A stretch of 38,466 nucleotides of DNA from Ferrimicrobium sp. (GTDB taxonomy: Bacteria; Actinomycetota; Acidimicrobiia; Acidimicrobiales; Acidimicrobiaceae), in assembly GCF_027364955.1 (NCBI RefSeq), contig NZ_DAHXOI010000023.1, positions 1-38,466 on the forward strand. Reading direction: 5' to 3'. Shown piece by piece: positions 25,472-32,331 of the stretch; within the stretch, counting starts at the first letter, position 1, and each line of letters opens with the position of its first letter. The position numbers and the translations under genes were made by a program. The notes beneath the pieces are model-generated. The model did no database searches. It was not told the origin of the DNA and saw nothing but the letters and a program-made list of their open reading frames with translations.

Positions 25472-25507
25472 AGCTGAGAACGCTGGTTCGATTCCCGTCG
25501 CCCGCTC
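25472..25507 (+). other. attR: copy of the tRNA-Gly 3' half
   Basis: The 36 bases match the tRNA-Gly 3' half at 35 positions; the single change (T for G at 25484) breaks a T-stem pair. No 5' half (acceptor, D arm) precedes it, so it is not a second tRNA gene but the far attachment site of the integrated element. Confidence 0.85.
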
Positions 25508-25672
25508 TCCGGGCCGCGTCGCTTTTCGTTGCATACTGCTCTGAAAATTCGTAACTGTTGCGAACTGAGCCTGCTCTTGCCGATCCCATGCGATGCTTCA
25601 TTCGCCGCCTCTAGCCTGCCGGGTCAGTGTCGTGGGGATCGAGGATTGGCAATTCTTCCCCTATGCAGGAGT

Positions 25673-26113
25673 TCATGATGGTGGGAGCGGACGCGGTGGT
25701 GGATAGCCGAGGAGTTCCTGCGTCCAGGTTTGTGCGTTCCAGCTTCCTGGTGGCCTGACGCGATGGACTCGACCCTCCTTATGAAAGAGTACTTCGAAGT
25801 CATCGCCGAGGGCTTCTTGGACACGAAGAGCTAACTCCTGCCCCTGGTCCTCGAGTTCAGAGGCAGATTTTGCCGTGTCGAGATCGCCCATCAATTCGTC
25901 CATCACCTCGTCGTTCCATCGATGCAGTTGTTCGCGGAGCTCGTCCGGGAGTGGTAGAGGGTTTGATGTAGGTACCTGGTCGTGGCGCGGAGGTTCCCCG
26001 CTCCAGTAGCCGGGAGGAGCTGGAGCAATCATCTCTTCGGCGGTGAGGCACCACCAGATGCCTACCGCTCCCCAATCGGCTTCGATGATTACTCGCCTTG
26101 GTTTGCTCGACAT
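25673..26113 (-). CDS. Hypothetical protein, 146 aa, possible conserved actinobacterial family
   Basis: The sequence begins MSSKPRRVIIEADWGAVGIWW, has a middle helix-rich part (LPDELREQLHRWNDEVMDELMG and ALRVQEALGDDFEVLFH) and ends in a Pro-rich tail. The opening VIIEADWGAxGIW plus a later LxxWNDE and GQELALRVQEALG pattern is found in small actinobacterial proteins without known function. The ATG at 26113 lies 7 nt after a TAGGCT -10 box (26121-26126), fitting a leaderless message. It lies just outside attR and is probably part of the original chromosome. Confidence 0.65.
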   Translation of the reverse strand: MSSKPRRVIIEADWGAVGIWWCLTAEEMIAPAPPGYWSGEPPRHDQVPTSNPLPLPDELREQLHRWNDEVMDELMGDLDTAKSASELEDQGQELALRVQEALGDDFEVLFHKEGRVHRVRPPGSWNAQTWTQELLGYPPPRPLPPS

Positions 26114-26126
26114 AGAGCGAAGCCTA

Positions 26127-26890
26127 GCAGACGCAGCGATGACGACAATGTCTAGGCGAGTCCATGCTGCACTCGTCGCTGTCGCTGCGTAGCTGGATGG
26201 GTGCGAACCCGGGCCACCTTCGACCTCGTTCGCTTTGAAGCAAGGACGGAGGGCTGCAATTTCTCTAGTTATTAAGGAGCGTCATGATCAGGTCCTTGAC
26301 GTCATCCGGGGACGCGTGTTCCCAACAGCCAGACTCGAAGGAGAGCATCACCGGAGAGATGCCGACACCTGGCAGAGCAGGTATCCAAATCGTCGATGGT
26401 CAGCCCACCATGGGATCGGCGAGCTTCTCGTACTAGAGGGTATGTTTGAATCGCCAGCTTTCAGATCAAGCCCTGAACCGAACGTATGGGAGTCGTATCC
26501 GAGCACCTATTACGTGGCAAGATCTAGGGCGGAGGCGTGGCGTCTTGGTGCTTCCGTGAACGACGTGCGAGCTCAATGGAATGACTCGCTACGGTGTGGC
26601 GAGGCTGCGGCAGGAGGAGGACCACGGTAACTGTTGCACCGGTGTGTGCATCTCGCGGTTCGACTAGTGATCAGCGAACTCGGGTTAGTTGCATCTGGAC
26701 TATCCGCAGGACACATCTGCGACTTCTGGCATCTGGAAGAACGGGTCTTTGCACTGATACTTCGCTGTCGCCACGTCTGAGTTCTTGAGGCTCGTACTGA
26801 CGCTACACGGCTTCGCTTTCTGTTCGCGTACCAATCATTGACCGCCCCATTGCAGTTTTGTGCGCCGACCGATCTATGCTCCTGGGTGTG
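26127..26890. other. Long stretch without a supportable gene
   Basis: An open frame of 131 codons at 26235-26630 on the plus strand has no ribosome site and no recognised motif; composition gives no strong support. It could be a gene relic. The only clear signals are the flanking promoter elements at both ends. Confidence 0.4.
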
Positions 26891-26907
26891 GGCTAATATG
26901 ATTAGCC
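26891..26907. promoter_or_regulatory. Probable operator of the hydrolase-TetR operon
   Basis: GGCTAAT-ATG-ATTAGCC is a perfect 17-bp inverted repeat with 7-bp arms. A further half-like GCTAAT follows at 26913-26918. It lies 52 bases before the hydrolase ATG, in a region with -10-like TAATAG. The second gene of the operon is a TetR repressor, so this is the natural candidate for its autoregulatory site. Confidence 0.6.
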
Positions 26908-26959
26908 ATATCGCTAATAGACATCGCCATTGGAATCAGCTAGGTTTTAAGGGGAAAGC

Positions 26960-27796
26960 ATGACAGATGAGTTCATGATCGCGAACAGAACTATTGTCTA
27001 TGAAGAGAGCGGCGAGGGACCTCTTGTCCTACTTGCACACGGGATTGGGGATAGCAGACACTCGTACCGCTTTATTGCGCCAGCTCTAACGGCCGCCGGC
27101 TATCGTGTGGTGAACATCGACCTCCGTGGCTGTGGCGACTCGAGCCTTGGTTGGGGTAGCTACAGCCGCTCGGCTATCGCTTCCGACCTGGTTTCCCTCG
27201 TTCGCCACCTCGGCGGTCCCGCGGTGATTATCGGACATTCCATCAGTGGTGGCGCGGCAACCATTAGTGCCGCGACGGCCCCTGATGTGATTGCTGGCCT
27301 CATTGAGCTGGCGCCGTTTACTCGGGTGCAGTCATTGCCTCTCAGAGCTCTCGCACAGGCAAGACGGTACCGGAGGGGGACTATCTACTTAGTCAAAACC
27401 ATTGCGATGGGGAGCTTAACGAGCTGGAGGAGGTACCTCGAACTGGCCTACCCAACCAAGCCCCACGATTGGGAGTACGAATTAGCTCGAATCGAAGCCA
27501 AGCTGAGTGAGCCGGGCCGCATGCGGGTACTGCGGGCGATGGGCAGGTCGAATCCTAGCGATGCTGGGGAGCAGCTGGCACGGGTGCGCTGTCCTGTACT
27601 CGTGATCGAGGGCAGCGCTGACCCCGATTGGAGTGATCCAGGCGTTGAGGGCAAGCGAATCATTGATGCACTGCCCGATGGCATCGGTGAGCTTGTGGTT
27701 TTGGAAGGGAGGGGTCACTATCTACACGCAGAGGCTCCCGATCAAGTCCTTCAGTTGGCCTTGCCCTTTCTGGCCAGGGTGTTATCCCGTGCCTAG
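26960..27796 (+). CDS. Alpha/beta-fold hydrolase (278 aa)
   Basis: The catalytic triad can be placed: nucleophile S94 in GHSISGG, an acid at D221 or D223 (EGSADPDW) and H253 (EGRGHYLHAEAPDQV). The oxyanion region is LLAHGIGDSRHSYRF. The family covers esterases, haloperoxidase-like and epoxide hydrolases, so the substrate is open. ATG 26960 follows AAGGGGA with 6-nt spacing. The gene ends by overlapping the TetR start by 8 bases. The adjacent TetR may respond to the hydrolase's substrate or product. Confidence 0.88.
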   Translation: MTDEFMIANRTIVYEESGEGPLVLLAHGIGDSRHSYRFIAPALTAAGYRVVNIDLRGCGDSSLGWGSYSRSAIASDLVSLVRHLGGPAVIIGHSISGGAATISAATAPDVIAGLIELAPFTRVQSLPLRALAQARRYRRGTIYLVKTIAMGSLTSWRRYLELAYPTKPHDWEYELARIEAKLSEPGRMRVLRAMGRSNPSDAGEQLARVRCPVLVIEGSADPDWSDPGVEGKRIIDALPDGIGELVVLEGRGHYLHAEAPDQVLQLALPFLARVLSRA

Positions 27797-28385
27797 AGCG
27801 AGACTTGGATCAGCCGCGGTTACTGAGGCAGGCGCCAGTTTGGCCGATGAGATCGGAGTCGGGCAGCTCAGCATGGGGCTCGTGGCAGAGCGTGTTGGAG
27901 TGAAGACTCCATCGCTCTACAAACACGTTGGCGGTCTCGCTGATCTGACGTACCGGATCGCCGTTCTTGCAATGGGCGAGCTTGGTGACTGCGTGCGCGA
28001 TGCAGCCCAAGGCAGAGCTGGAACAGACGCACTGATCGCTGTTGCGCGCGCCATGCGCATGTACGTCAAGGAACATCCGGGCCGCTATCGGGCCACCAAC
28101 ATCGTGACGCCAGGCGGACCAGAAGACCCCTTTGTCGTGGCAAGTGACCGGTTGTTGCGTTCATTGGCGGCCGTTTTGCACGGATACCGAATCAGTCCTG
28201 CCGAGGAGATTCATGCACTTCGCATGTTGCGAAGCATGTTGCATGGATTTGTAACCTTGGAGCTTGAGGACGGCTTCCGACTCGGAGTCGACGCAAGCGA
28301 GAGTTTTGACTGGATGATCAACACGATTGATCACGCGTTACGGTTCACATATGATCGCGATGGTAGACCGTCTCGATTGAAGTAA
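27789..28385 (+). CDS. TetR-family transcriptional regulator (198 aa)
   Basis: Start GTG at 27789, inside the end of the hydrolase gene (8-base overlap), gives MPRARLGSAAVTEAGASLAD. The HTH is LSMGLVAERVGVKTPSLYKHVGGLADL (about residues 28-54). The C-terminal ligand domain with ARAMRMYVKEHPGRYRATN and RMLRSMLHGFVTLELEDGF is the WHG-type TetR C-terminal domain (TetR_C_33). The longer frame starting at 27633 is not used, since it would repeat hydrolase codons in another frame. It probably represses its own operon through the palindrome at 26891. Confidence 0.85.
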   Translation: MPRARLGSAAVTEAGASLADEIGVGQLSMGLVAERVGVKTPSLYKHVGGLADLTYRIAVLAMGELGDCVRDAAQGRAGTDALIAVARAMRMYVKEHPGRYRATNIVTPGGPEDPFVVASDRLLRSLAAVLHGYRISPAEEIHALRMLRSMLHGFVTLELEDGFRLGVDASESFDWMINTIDHALRFTYDRDGRPSRLK

Positions 28386-28441
28386 ATGAAACGTATGTCC
28401 CCGATAGTTGTTCGTAACAATCAGTGAAAGCCTTACAAGGT

Positions 28442-28457
28442 GCTGGGATAACCCAGC
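28442..28457. terminator. Small hairpin between convergent genes
   Basis: GCTGGG-ATAA-CCCAGC forms a perfect 6-bp stem with a 4-base loop, touching the stop codon of the minus-strand regulator gene. There is no T-run on either side, so it would be at best a weak or factor-assisted terminator for both genes. Confidence 0.35.
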
Positions 28458-29146
28458 TATGAAGCATCCCTCGTGATGGGATCAACAACAAGGAGGGCAG
28501 CGGATTTGGCGTCGAGGGTGACGGAGTGCCCTAGGTGGTCTATGGTGAGTGTGCGTGCATCCTGACGATGAACGCAGAGCTCACTTCCCGGGAAAATCTG
28601 GTTGTCGACGAGGGTTGCCATGAGGACCTCGTCCTCCTCTAACTCCTCGGTGATGCGTTGGAGCTTGAGTGGCACCCCGATGTCGGCTTCGTTGAGGCGG
28701 ATGCCAGGCGCCGAGATGGTGAGGCTAGTGCCTGTTCCGTAGGGAATCGGGTTGCCATGGGGACAACGAAGAGGGTTGCCGAGCAGCGTCGTGATCAGGG
28801 TTTCAACCTCATCGGAAATGGCGTGCTCCCAACGGCCAGCTTCAATGTGCAGCTTCACGTAGGAAAGGCCAATCACTTGGTAGAGCAGGCATTCGGCGAG
28901 TCGATGCTTGCGCACGACTCCCTCGGCAAGTTTTTGTCCTTGCTGGGTGAATTCGAGCTGCTTGCCGGAGGGACGAGCGAGATAACCTTCGGCGACTAAA
29001 CGATCGAGCCGTTGGGTGACCGTGGGAAGAGAGCGCCCAAGACGTTCGGCGAGGCGCGTCGGAATCACTTCGATCGAGTCTTCTCTCAAGTACCAGATGG
29101 TCTCAAGATACTCTTCTAGAGGAGGGTGGGACTCGATGGTCATCAC
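28457..29146 (-). CDS. DtxR/MntR-family metal-dependent repressor (229 aa)
   Basis: Order: winged HTH (EEYLETIWYL...PTRLAERLGRSLPTVTQRLDRLVAEGYL, residues 11-56), dimerisation domain (RKHRLAECLL...SDEVE) and a C-terminal FeoA/SH3-like domain (about 145-225). Against DtxR, site-1 ligands are kept (H81, E85, H100) and so are E107 and H108 of site 2, but DtxR Met10 is Glu (E12) and Cys102 is Gly (G104). Acidic residue at the first place is as in MntR (Asp8), suggesting Mn(II) or broader sensing. Its metal site is thus a hybrid. Start is GTG or the next ATG, after a TAATAA box 6 nt upstream. The transporter gene is divergent, 630 bases away. Confidence 0.88.
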   Translation of the reverse strand: MMTIESHPPLEEYLETIWYLREDSIEVIPTRLAERLGRSLPTVTQRLDRLVAEGYLARPSGKQLEFTQQGQKLAEGVVRKHRLAECLLYQVIGLSYVKLHIEAGRWEHAISDEVETLITTLLGNPLRCPHGNPIPYGTGTSLTISAPGIRLNEADIGVPLKLQRITEELEEDEVLMATLVDNQIFPGSELCVHRQDARTLTIDHLGHSVTLDAKSAALLVVDPITRDAS

Positions 29147-29186
29147 TGTACTTTATTAGCGCCAACCATGACGTGCTGCTTTAACC

Positions 29187-29213
29187 GTGCGAGCCACCGA
29201 TAGTGGCTCGCAC
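29187..29213. repeat. Perfect 11-bp hairpin upstream of the DtxR-type gene
   Basis: GTGCGAGCCAC-CGATA-GTGGCTCGCAC. It starts 41 bases before the regulator's start codon and has no flanking T-run. It could be a structured leader, a terminator of a lost gene, or a protein-binding palindrome. Confidence 0.55.
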
Positions 29214-29340
29214 TCGCCGCTTGAGCAGAAGAAGATCTCGATCGTTGCTGGGGATATGTTTGGGTTGACCGCTACATACGGTTGTCACTTTGGCTGGTTA
29301 CGGGGTTACAAGACTTGCGTGGAGTCAGGTAAGGGTTAAC

Positions 29341-29367
29341 GGACGACCGCAACGTGAGTAGTTTCAG
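29341..29367. repeat. Orphan IS3-type end
   Basis: CGTGAGTAGTTTCA (29353-29366) is identical to the outer end of the IS3 terminal repeat at 23494-23507; over 27 aligned positions about 20 agree. No transposase sequence is recognisable beside it. Confidence 0.35.
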
Positions 29368-29545
29368 CCTGTTGGGTGGGCTGCAAGCCGTGTTCCCTTC
29401 CCACCCTGGAAAAGCGACAGTACGCAGTGCAGAGCTTTCGCTATCTCCTCGAGTCAAGTCATTGTGTGCTAGGCGTGCGTCAGATACCCAGTTTAATCCA
29501 CCTTGCTGGCAAAATGTGAAGCCTTGTCGTCCGCATCGCGATTGT

Positions 29546-29606
29546 TGGCTGCCGACGGCCAGTGATGTCATCGACGAGTCCATACTTGGCCGCTCGTCGG
29601 CAGCCA
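29546..29606. repeat. Long hairpin, 12-bp perfect arms
   Basis: TGGCTGCCGACG (29546-29557) and CGTCGGCAGCCA (29595-29606) are exact inverted copies, 37 bases apart, and inner GGCC pairs could extend the stem after a small bulge. Purpose unknown; it may mark ends of a lost small element. Confidence 0.5.
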
Positions 29607-29757
29607 GCTAGTGATTGAAAGGCTCCAGCAGAGCTCCTTGCACTTGGGGAGCTGCTAGCATCCTACGTCTTGACAGACGTCATGTGACGGGAGCCGAGGG
29701 ATCGCCAAAAGTGCCAAGAGCTGTGAGGTGGAGACGAGCATGTGGCCGGTGGTAAAC

Positions 29758-29776
29758 TTAGGATAGGCTAACCTAA
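29758..29776. promoter_or_regulatory. DtxR/IdeR-type operator before the NRAMP-related gene
   Basis: TTAGGATAGGCTAACCTAA matches the DtxR/IdeR consensus TTAGGTTAGGCTAACCTAA at 18 of 19 positions. It ends 4 bases before the ATG at 29781 and covers the likely -10 (TAAACT at 29753 or TAGGCT at 29764), so repressor binding would shut the promoter. No Shine-Dalgarno sequence lies between box and start codon. Confidence 0.88.
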
Positions 29777-29780
29777 GTCT

Positions 29781-31052
29781 ATGAAATTCGCTGAGGGCGC
29801 CTCTCCGTATGTATCTCGAAGAAGCAACTTTTGGCATCGGAATCTGTGGATTGGATTTCTTGTCGTGTGGGGTCCCGGCCTTCTTGTTATGCTTGCTGAC
29901 ACTGATGTTGGCAGTCTTGTAACAGCTGCGCAGTCCGGTACCCAATTTGGCTACAGGATGGTACTACCGAATCTGATTCTTATGCCGATTCTCTATTTTG
30001 TACAGGAGATCACCGTTCGGCTGGGAATCGTCACTGGCAAGGGGCATGGTGCGCTGATTCGTGAGCGTTTTGGCAAGAGATGGGCGTTACTTTCAGCTGG
30101 TACGCTCTTTCTGACTGCAGTAGGTGCGCTACTGACAGAGTTTGTTGGTGTTGCTGGGGTAGGGGACCTTTTTGGGGTTTCACGCGTCATCTCTGTCCCG
30201 GTCGCTGCAGCCTTTCTCATTGGAATTGCAATGACAGGCAAGTACCCAAGGGCGGAACGCGTTGGTATCGCCCTGGGTCTTGCTGAGCTCGTCTTTATTC
30301 CAGTGATGGTCATGGCACACCCTAGCTTTGCGGCCATTGCCGATGGTTTTGGGCAAATGCCGCTTCACAATGGCGGATTTATCTTGCTCTTGGCCGCAAA
30401 TGTCGGTGCGGTCATCATGCCATGGATGATCTTCTATCAGCAAGGTGCGATGGTCGACAAAGGCTTGACGCGAGCCCACATTGCGGCCGCTCGGAGAGAC
30501 ACGGCCTTTGGTTCAGTGCTGACCCAGCTCATCATGGTGGTGATGGTCGTGACATTCGCAGCGACCATCGGTATCGCACACCCCGGGACGGCATTGAACA
30601 CAATCGGTGAGATGTCGTTGGCGCTCCGTCCGTATGTGGGGGTGGTGGGAGGCGAGGTGCTCCTTGGCATCGCTATGCTCGGTGCTGGGCTCGTTGCTGC
30701 TCTCGTGGCGTCGCTGGCTGGTGCTTGGGGCTTGAGCGAAGCATTTGGTTGGAAGCACACGCTCAATGCCAAACCCGATCGTGATTCAGCGAAGTTCTAC
30801 ACCACGTACACTCTGGCCCATGTGTTTGGAGCCATCATTGTGCTGCTGAGCCTCGATCTGATCAGGTTAGTGATCTACGTGGAGGTGATGAACGCGCTGC
30901 TCTTGCCGATCGTGTTGGGATTTCTGCTGGCACTGGAGGCAAAAGCGTTACCGGACGCATTCAGAATGCGCGGCCTGTACCGTTTGGTGGTCACGGCTCT
31001 CTGTGTCATCGTGATGGGATTTGGACTCTACGTCATTCGAACACTTGTATAG
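29781..31052 (+). CDS. NRAMP (SLC11)-related divalent metal transporter (423 aa)
   Basis: About 11 hydrophobic helices. Helix 1 carries ADTDVGSLVTAAQSG, aligned with the NRAMP signature DPGNFATNIQAG: the first Asp is kept (D42), Pro becomes Val and the metal-binding Asn becomes Ser (S45). Helix 6 carries IMPWMIFYQQ (M213-M216) where canonical NRAMPs have MPHN: the ligand Met is kept and His becomes Trp. The conserved loop ITVRLGIVTGKGHG is strong. It therefore belongs to a NRAMP-related branch whose metal preference cannot be assumed to be Mn/Fe. The DtxR-type operator in front indicates induction under metal limitation. Confidence 0.88.
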   Translation: MKFAEGASPYVSRRSNFWHRNLWIGFLVVWGPGLLVMLADTDVGSLVTAAQSGTQFGYRMVLPNLILMPILYFVQEITVRLGIVTGKGHGALIRERFGKRWALLSAGTLFLTAVGALLTEFVGVAGVGDLFGVSRVISVPVAAAFLIGIAMTGKYPRAERVGIALGLAELVFIPVMVMAHPSFAAIADGFGQMPLHNGGFILLLAANVGAVIMPWMIFYQQGAMVDKGLTRAHIAAARRDTAFGSVLTQLIMVVMVVTFAATIGIAHPGTALNTIGEMSLALRPYVGVVGGEVLLGIAMLGAGLVAALVASLAGAWGLSEAFGWKHTLNAKPDRDSAKFYTTYTLAHVFGAIIVLLSLDLIRLVIYVEVMNALLLPIVLGFLLALEAKALPDAFRMRGLYRLVVTALCVIVMGFGLYVIRTLV

Positions 31053-31053
31053 G

Positions 31054-31082
31054 CTACCCATCGTGGTATAAGCACTGGGTAG
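31054..31082. terminator. Bidirectional hairpin terminator
   Basis: CTACCCA pairs with TGGGTAG (7 bp), with inner GTG/CAC pairs after a two-base bulge. On the plus strand TTAATTGA follows. It sits in the 30 bases between the convergent transporter and NlpC/P60 genes. Confidence 0.5.
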
Positions 31083-32285
31083 TTAATTGATCGCTCCGAA
31101 CTGAACGGGGGTGCCGGACCAGGTGATTGGATCGAGCGATACAGGGCGGCCCGGGTTGGTGGCCTCCACAACCTGTCCGTTGCCAACGTAGATCGCTACG
31201 TGATCGATGCTCGTGGCGCCCTCGGTATCGTAGAATACCAAATCTCCCGGCTGGAGCTGAGAGTAGGAAACCGGGGTTGTGTCGTTGGCCTGATCCGCTG
31301 CCGAATGAGGAAAGTCGACTCCCAGTTTGGCGTAGATAAACATTACGAGCCCCGAACAATCGAAGATCTGCACTCCATTTTCCCATTGACCAGCACCTCC
31401 CCACACATAGGTGGTGTCGTTAGCGTTCACTATCTGAAGAGCCATTTGTGCCGCTTGTGCTGTCACGGCCGTAGCAGAATTCGGACTAGGAGCCGGTGTG
31501 GGGCTAGGAGTGCTGGCCGGATTCGGTTGAGTCGCGTTCGGTGGTGAGCCGCCGACCGCCGCCTGTGCCTGTGCCGCCGCCTGTGCCTGTTCGGCGGCAA
31601 GAACGGCAGTCGCCTGGGCTTCGCGTTGTTGGATGACTGCTTGTTGTTGCTGATAAACCAATTGTTGAATCTGCTGATTGACTTGACTGAGCGTGCTGAC
31701 AGCCTGCGCCTGCGCCGATTGCGCACGGTTACGATCTGTACCGAGCAGAGCGACTGTTGTGGCTTCTTGTCGGTTTTGTGTGCTCAACTCCTTCTCTTGC
31801 TGCTGGAGCCCTTGTTGAGCAGCCTGATACTGTTGGACATCTTGTTCCTGGACATCGGTTGCGGTATTGATTTCTTCTTGCGTGAGTGCGGTGGCATCAG
31901 GATTGGTCTGCACAAGCGTGACGAAGTTGCTGTTTGTCCCGCCTTGCATGAATAGCGTGTCAGCTTCGGTGATCACCTCTGCGTGCAGGACCTTCAGATG
32001 TTCTTGTTCGGCTGCGATTGCACGCTTCGTAGTGATCACTGAGCTCTGCAGTTGCCCCAGCTTGGTCTGGGCTTGGTCGTACTCTTCTGCATAGACCTGC
32101 ACTTGATTATCGAGACTACTGATCTGGTTGGCAATTGTCTTGGCTTGCGCTTGGGCGGTCTGCAATGAATCTGCAAAGGCCACAGGGGGGAGAGCAATGT
32201 CGGCACCGGTGACGACGAGTACTATCGCGACCACACCGATGAACGCAGCGCACGTCCGTTGCCTGATCATCGGAGGCTTCGACAT
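31083..32285 (-). CDS. Secreted NlpC/P60 peptidoglycan hydrolase with N-terminal coiled coil (400 aa)
   Basis: A signal sequence (CAAFIGVVAIVLVVTGADIAL, about residues 11-32) is followed by about 210 residues of Gln/Ala-rich coiled coil (QTAQAQAKTIANQISSLDNQ onward), a Pro/Ser/Thr linker and a C-terminal NlpC/P60 domain. Catalytic Cys is C310 (FDCSGL), His is H362 (IDHVAIYVG), with the third polar residue near ATNPGRPV. This is the layout of RipA/CwlO-type D,L-endopeptidases that cut peptidoglycan stems in cell separation; the coiled coil is usually autoinhibitory or binds FtsEX. A DtxR-like box lies 28 bases upstream of the ATG, suggesting metal-dependent control. Confidence 0.9.
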   Translation of the reverse strand: MSKPPMIRQRTCAAFIGVVAIVLVVTGADIALPPVAFADSLQTAQAQAKTIANQISSLDNQVQVYAEEYDQAQTKLGQLQSSVITTKRAIAAEQEHLKVLHAEVITEADTLFMQGGTNSNFVTLVQTNPDATALTQEEINTATDVQEQDVQQYQAAQQGLQQQEKELSTQNRQEATTVALLGTDRNRAQSAQAQAVSTLSQVNQQIQQLVYQQQQAVIQQREAQATAVLAAEQAQAAAQAQAAVGGSPPNATQPNPASTPSPTPAPSPNSATAVTAQAAQMALQIVNANDTTYVWGGAGQWENGVQIFDCSGLVMFIYAKLGVDFPHSAADQANDTTPVSYSQLQPGDLVFYDTEGATSIDHVAIYVGNGQVVEATNPGRPVSLDPITWSGTPVQFGAIN

Positions 32286-32312
32286 GAATTTTGCATCGGC
32301 ATCTTCACCTGC

Positions 32313-32331
32313 TTAGTTTAGGCTTTCCTAA
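32313..32331. promoter_or_regulatory. DtxR-type operator candidate before the NlpC/P60 gene
   Basis: TTAGTTTAGGCTTTCCTAA agrees with the DtxR/IdeR consensus at 16 of 19 positions and keeps the central TTAGGCT and outer CCTAA. It overlaps a TAAACT -10 box on the minus strand (32315-32320), 28 bases upstream of the hydrolase start. Confidence 0.6.

Larger units (their letters stand above)
21146..25507. mobile_element. Decayed integrated element (4.36 kb) in tRNA-Gly
   Basis: The element is bounded by a 36-bp near-identical repeat (one mismatch): the tRNA-Gly 3' half at 21146-21181 and its copy at 25472-25507. Inside, in order: a tyrosine integrase oriented toward the tRNA (usual for such islands) but with an in-frame stop, a frameshifted IS3-family element, an intact HigB/HigA-like pair, and a frameshifted ISL3-family fragment. 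Nothing for conjugation, replication or packaging remains. The only intact protein-coding genes are toxin and antitoxin, which would oppose deletion of the remnant. Confidence 0.8.
29214..29757. other. Intergenic region between divergent metal genes
   Basis: No gene is supportable here. It holds an IS3-end-like sequence at 29341-29367 and a 12-bp inverted repeat at 29546-29606. Together with 29147-29213 it forms a gap of over 600 bases between the regulator and transporter genes. Confidence 0.45.

Noticed and set aside
25472-25507. A second tRNA-Gly gene
   Set aside because: Only the 3' half is present; there is no acceptor 5' strand or D arm and the T stem is broken by a mismatch. It fits attR better.
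26235-26630. 131-codon ORF upstream of the hydrolase
   Set aside because: No ribosome site or recognised pattern; kept only as a possible relic.
29655-29945. Minus-strand ORF overlapping the NRAMP-related gene start
   Set aside because: It is antisense to the DtxR box and a clear membrane protein; composition is that of a shadow frame.
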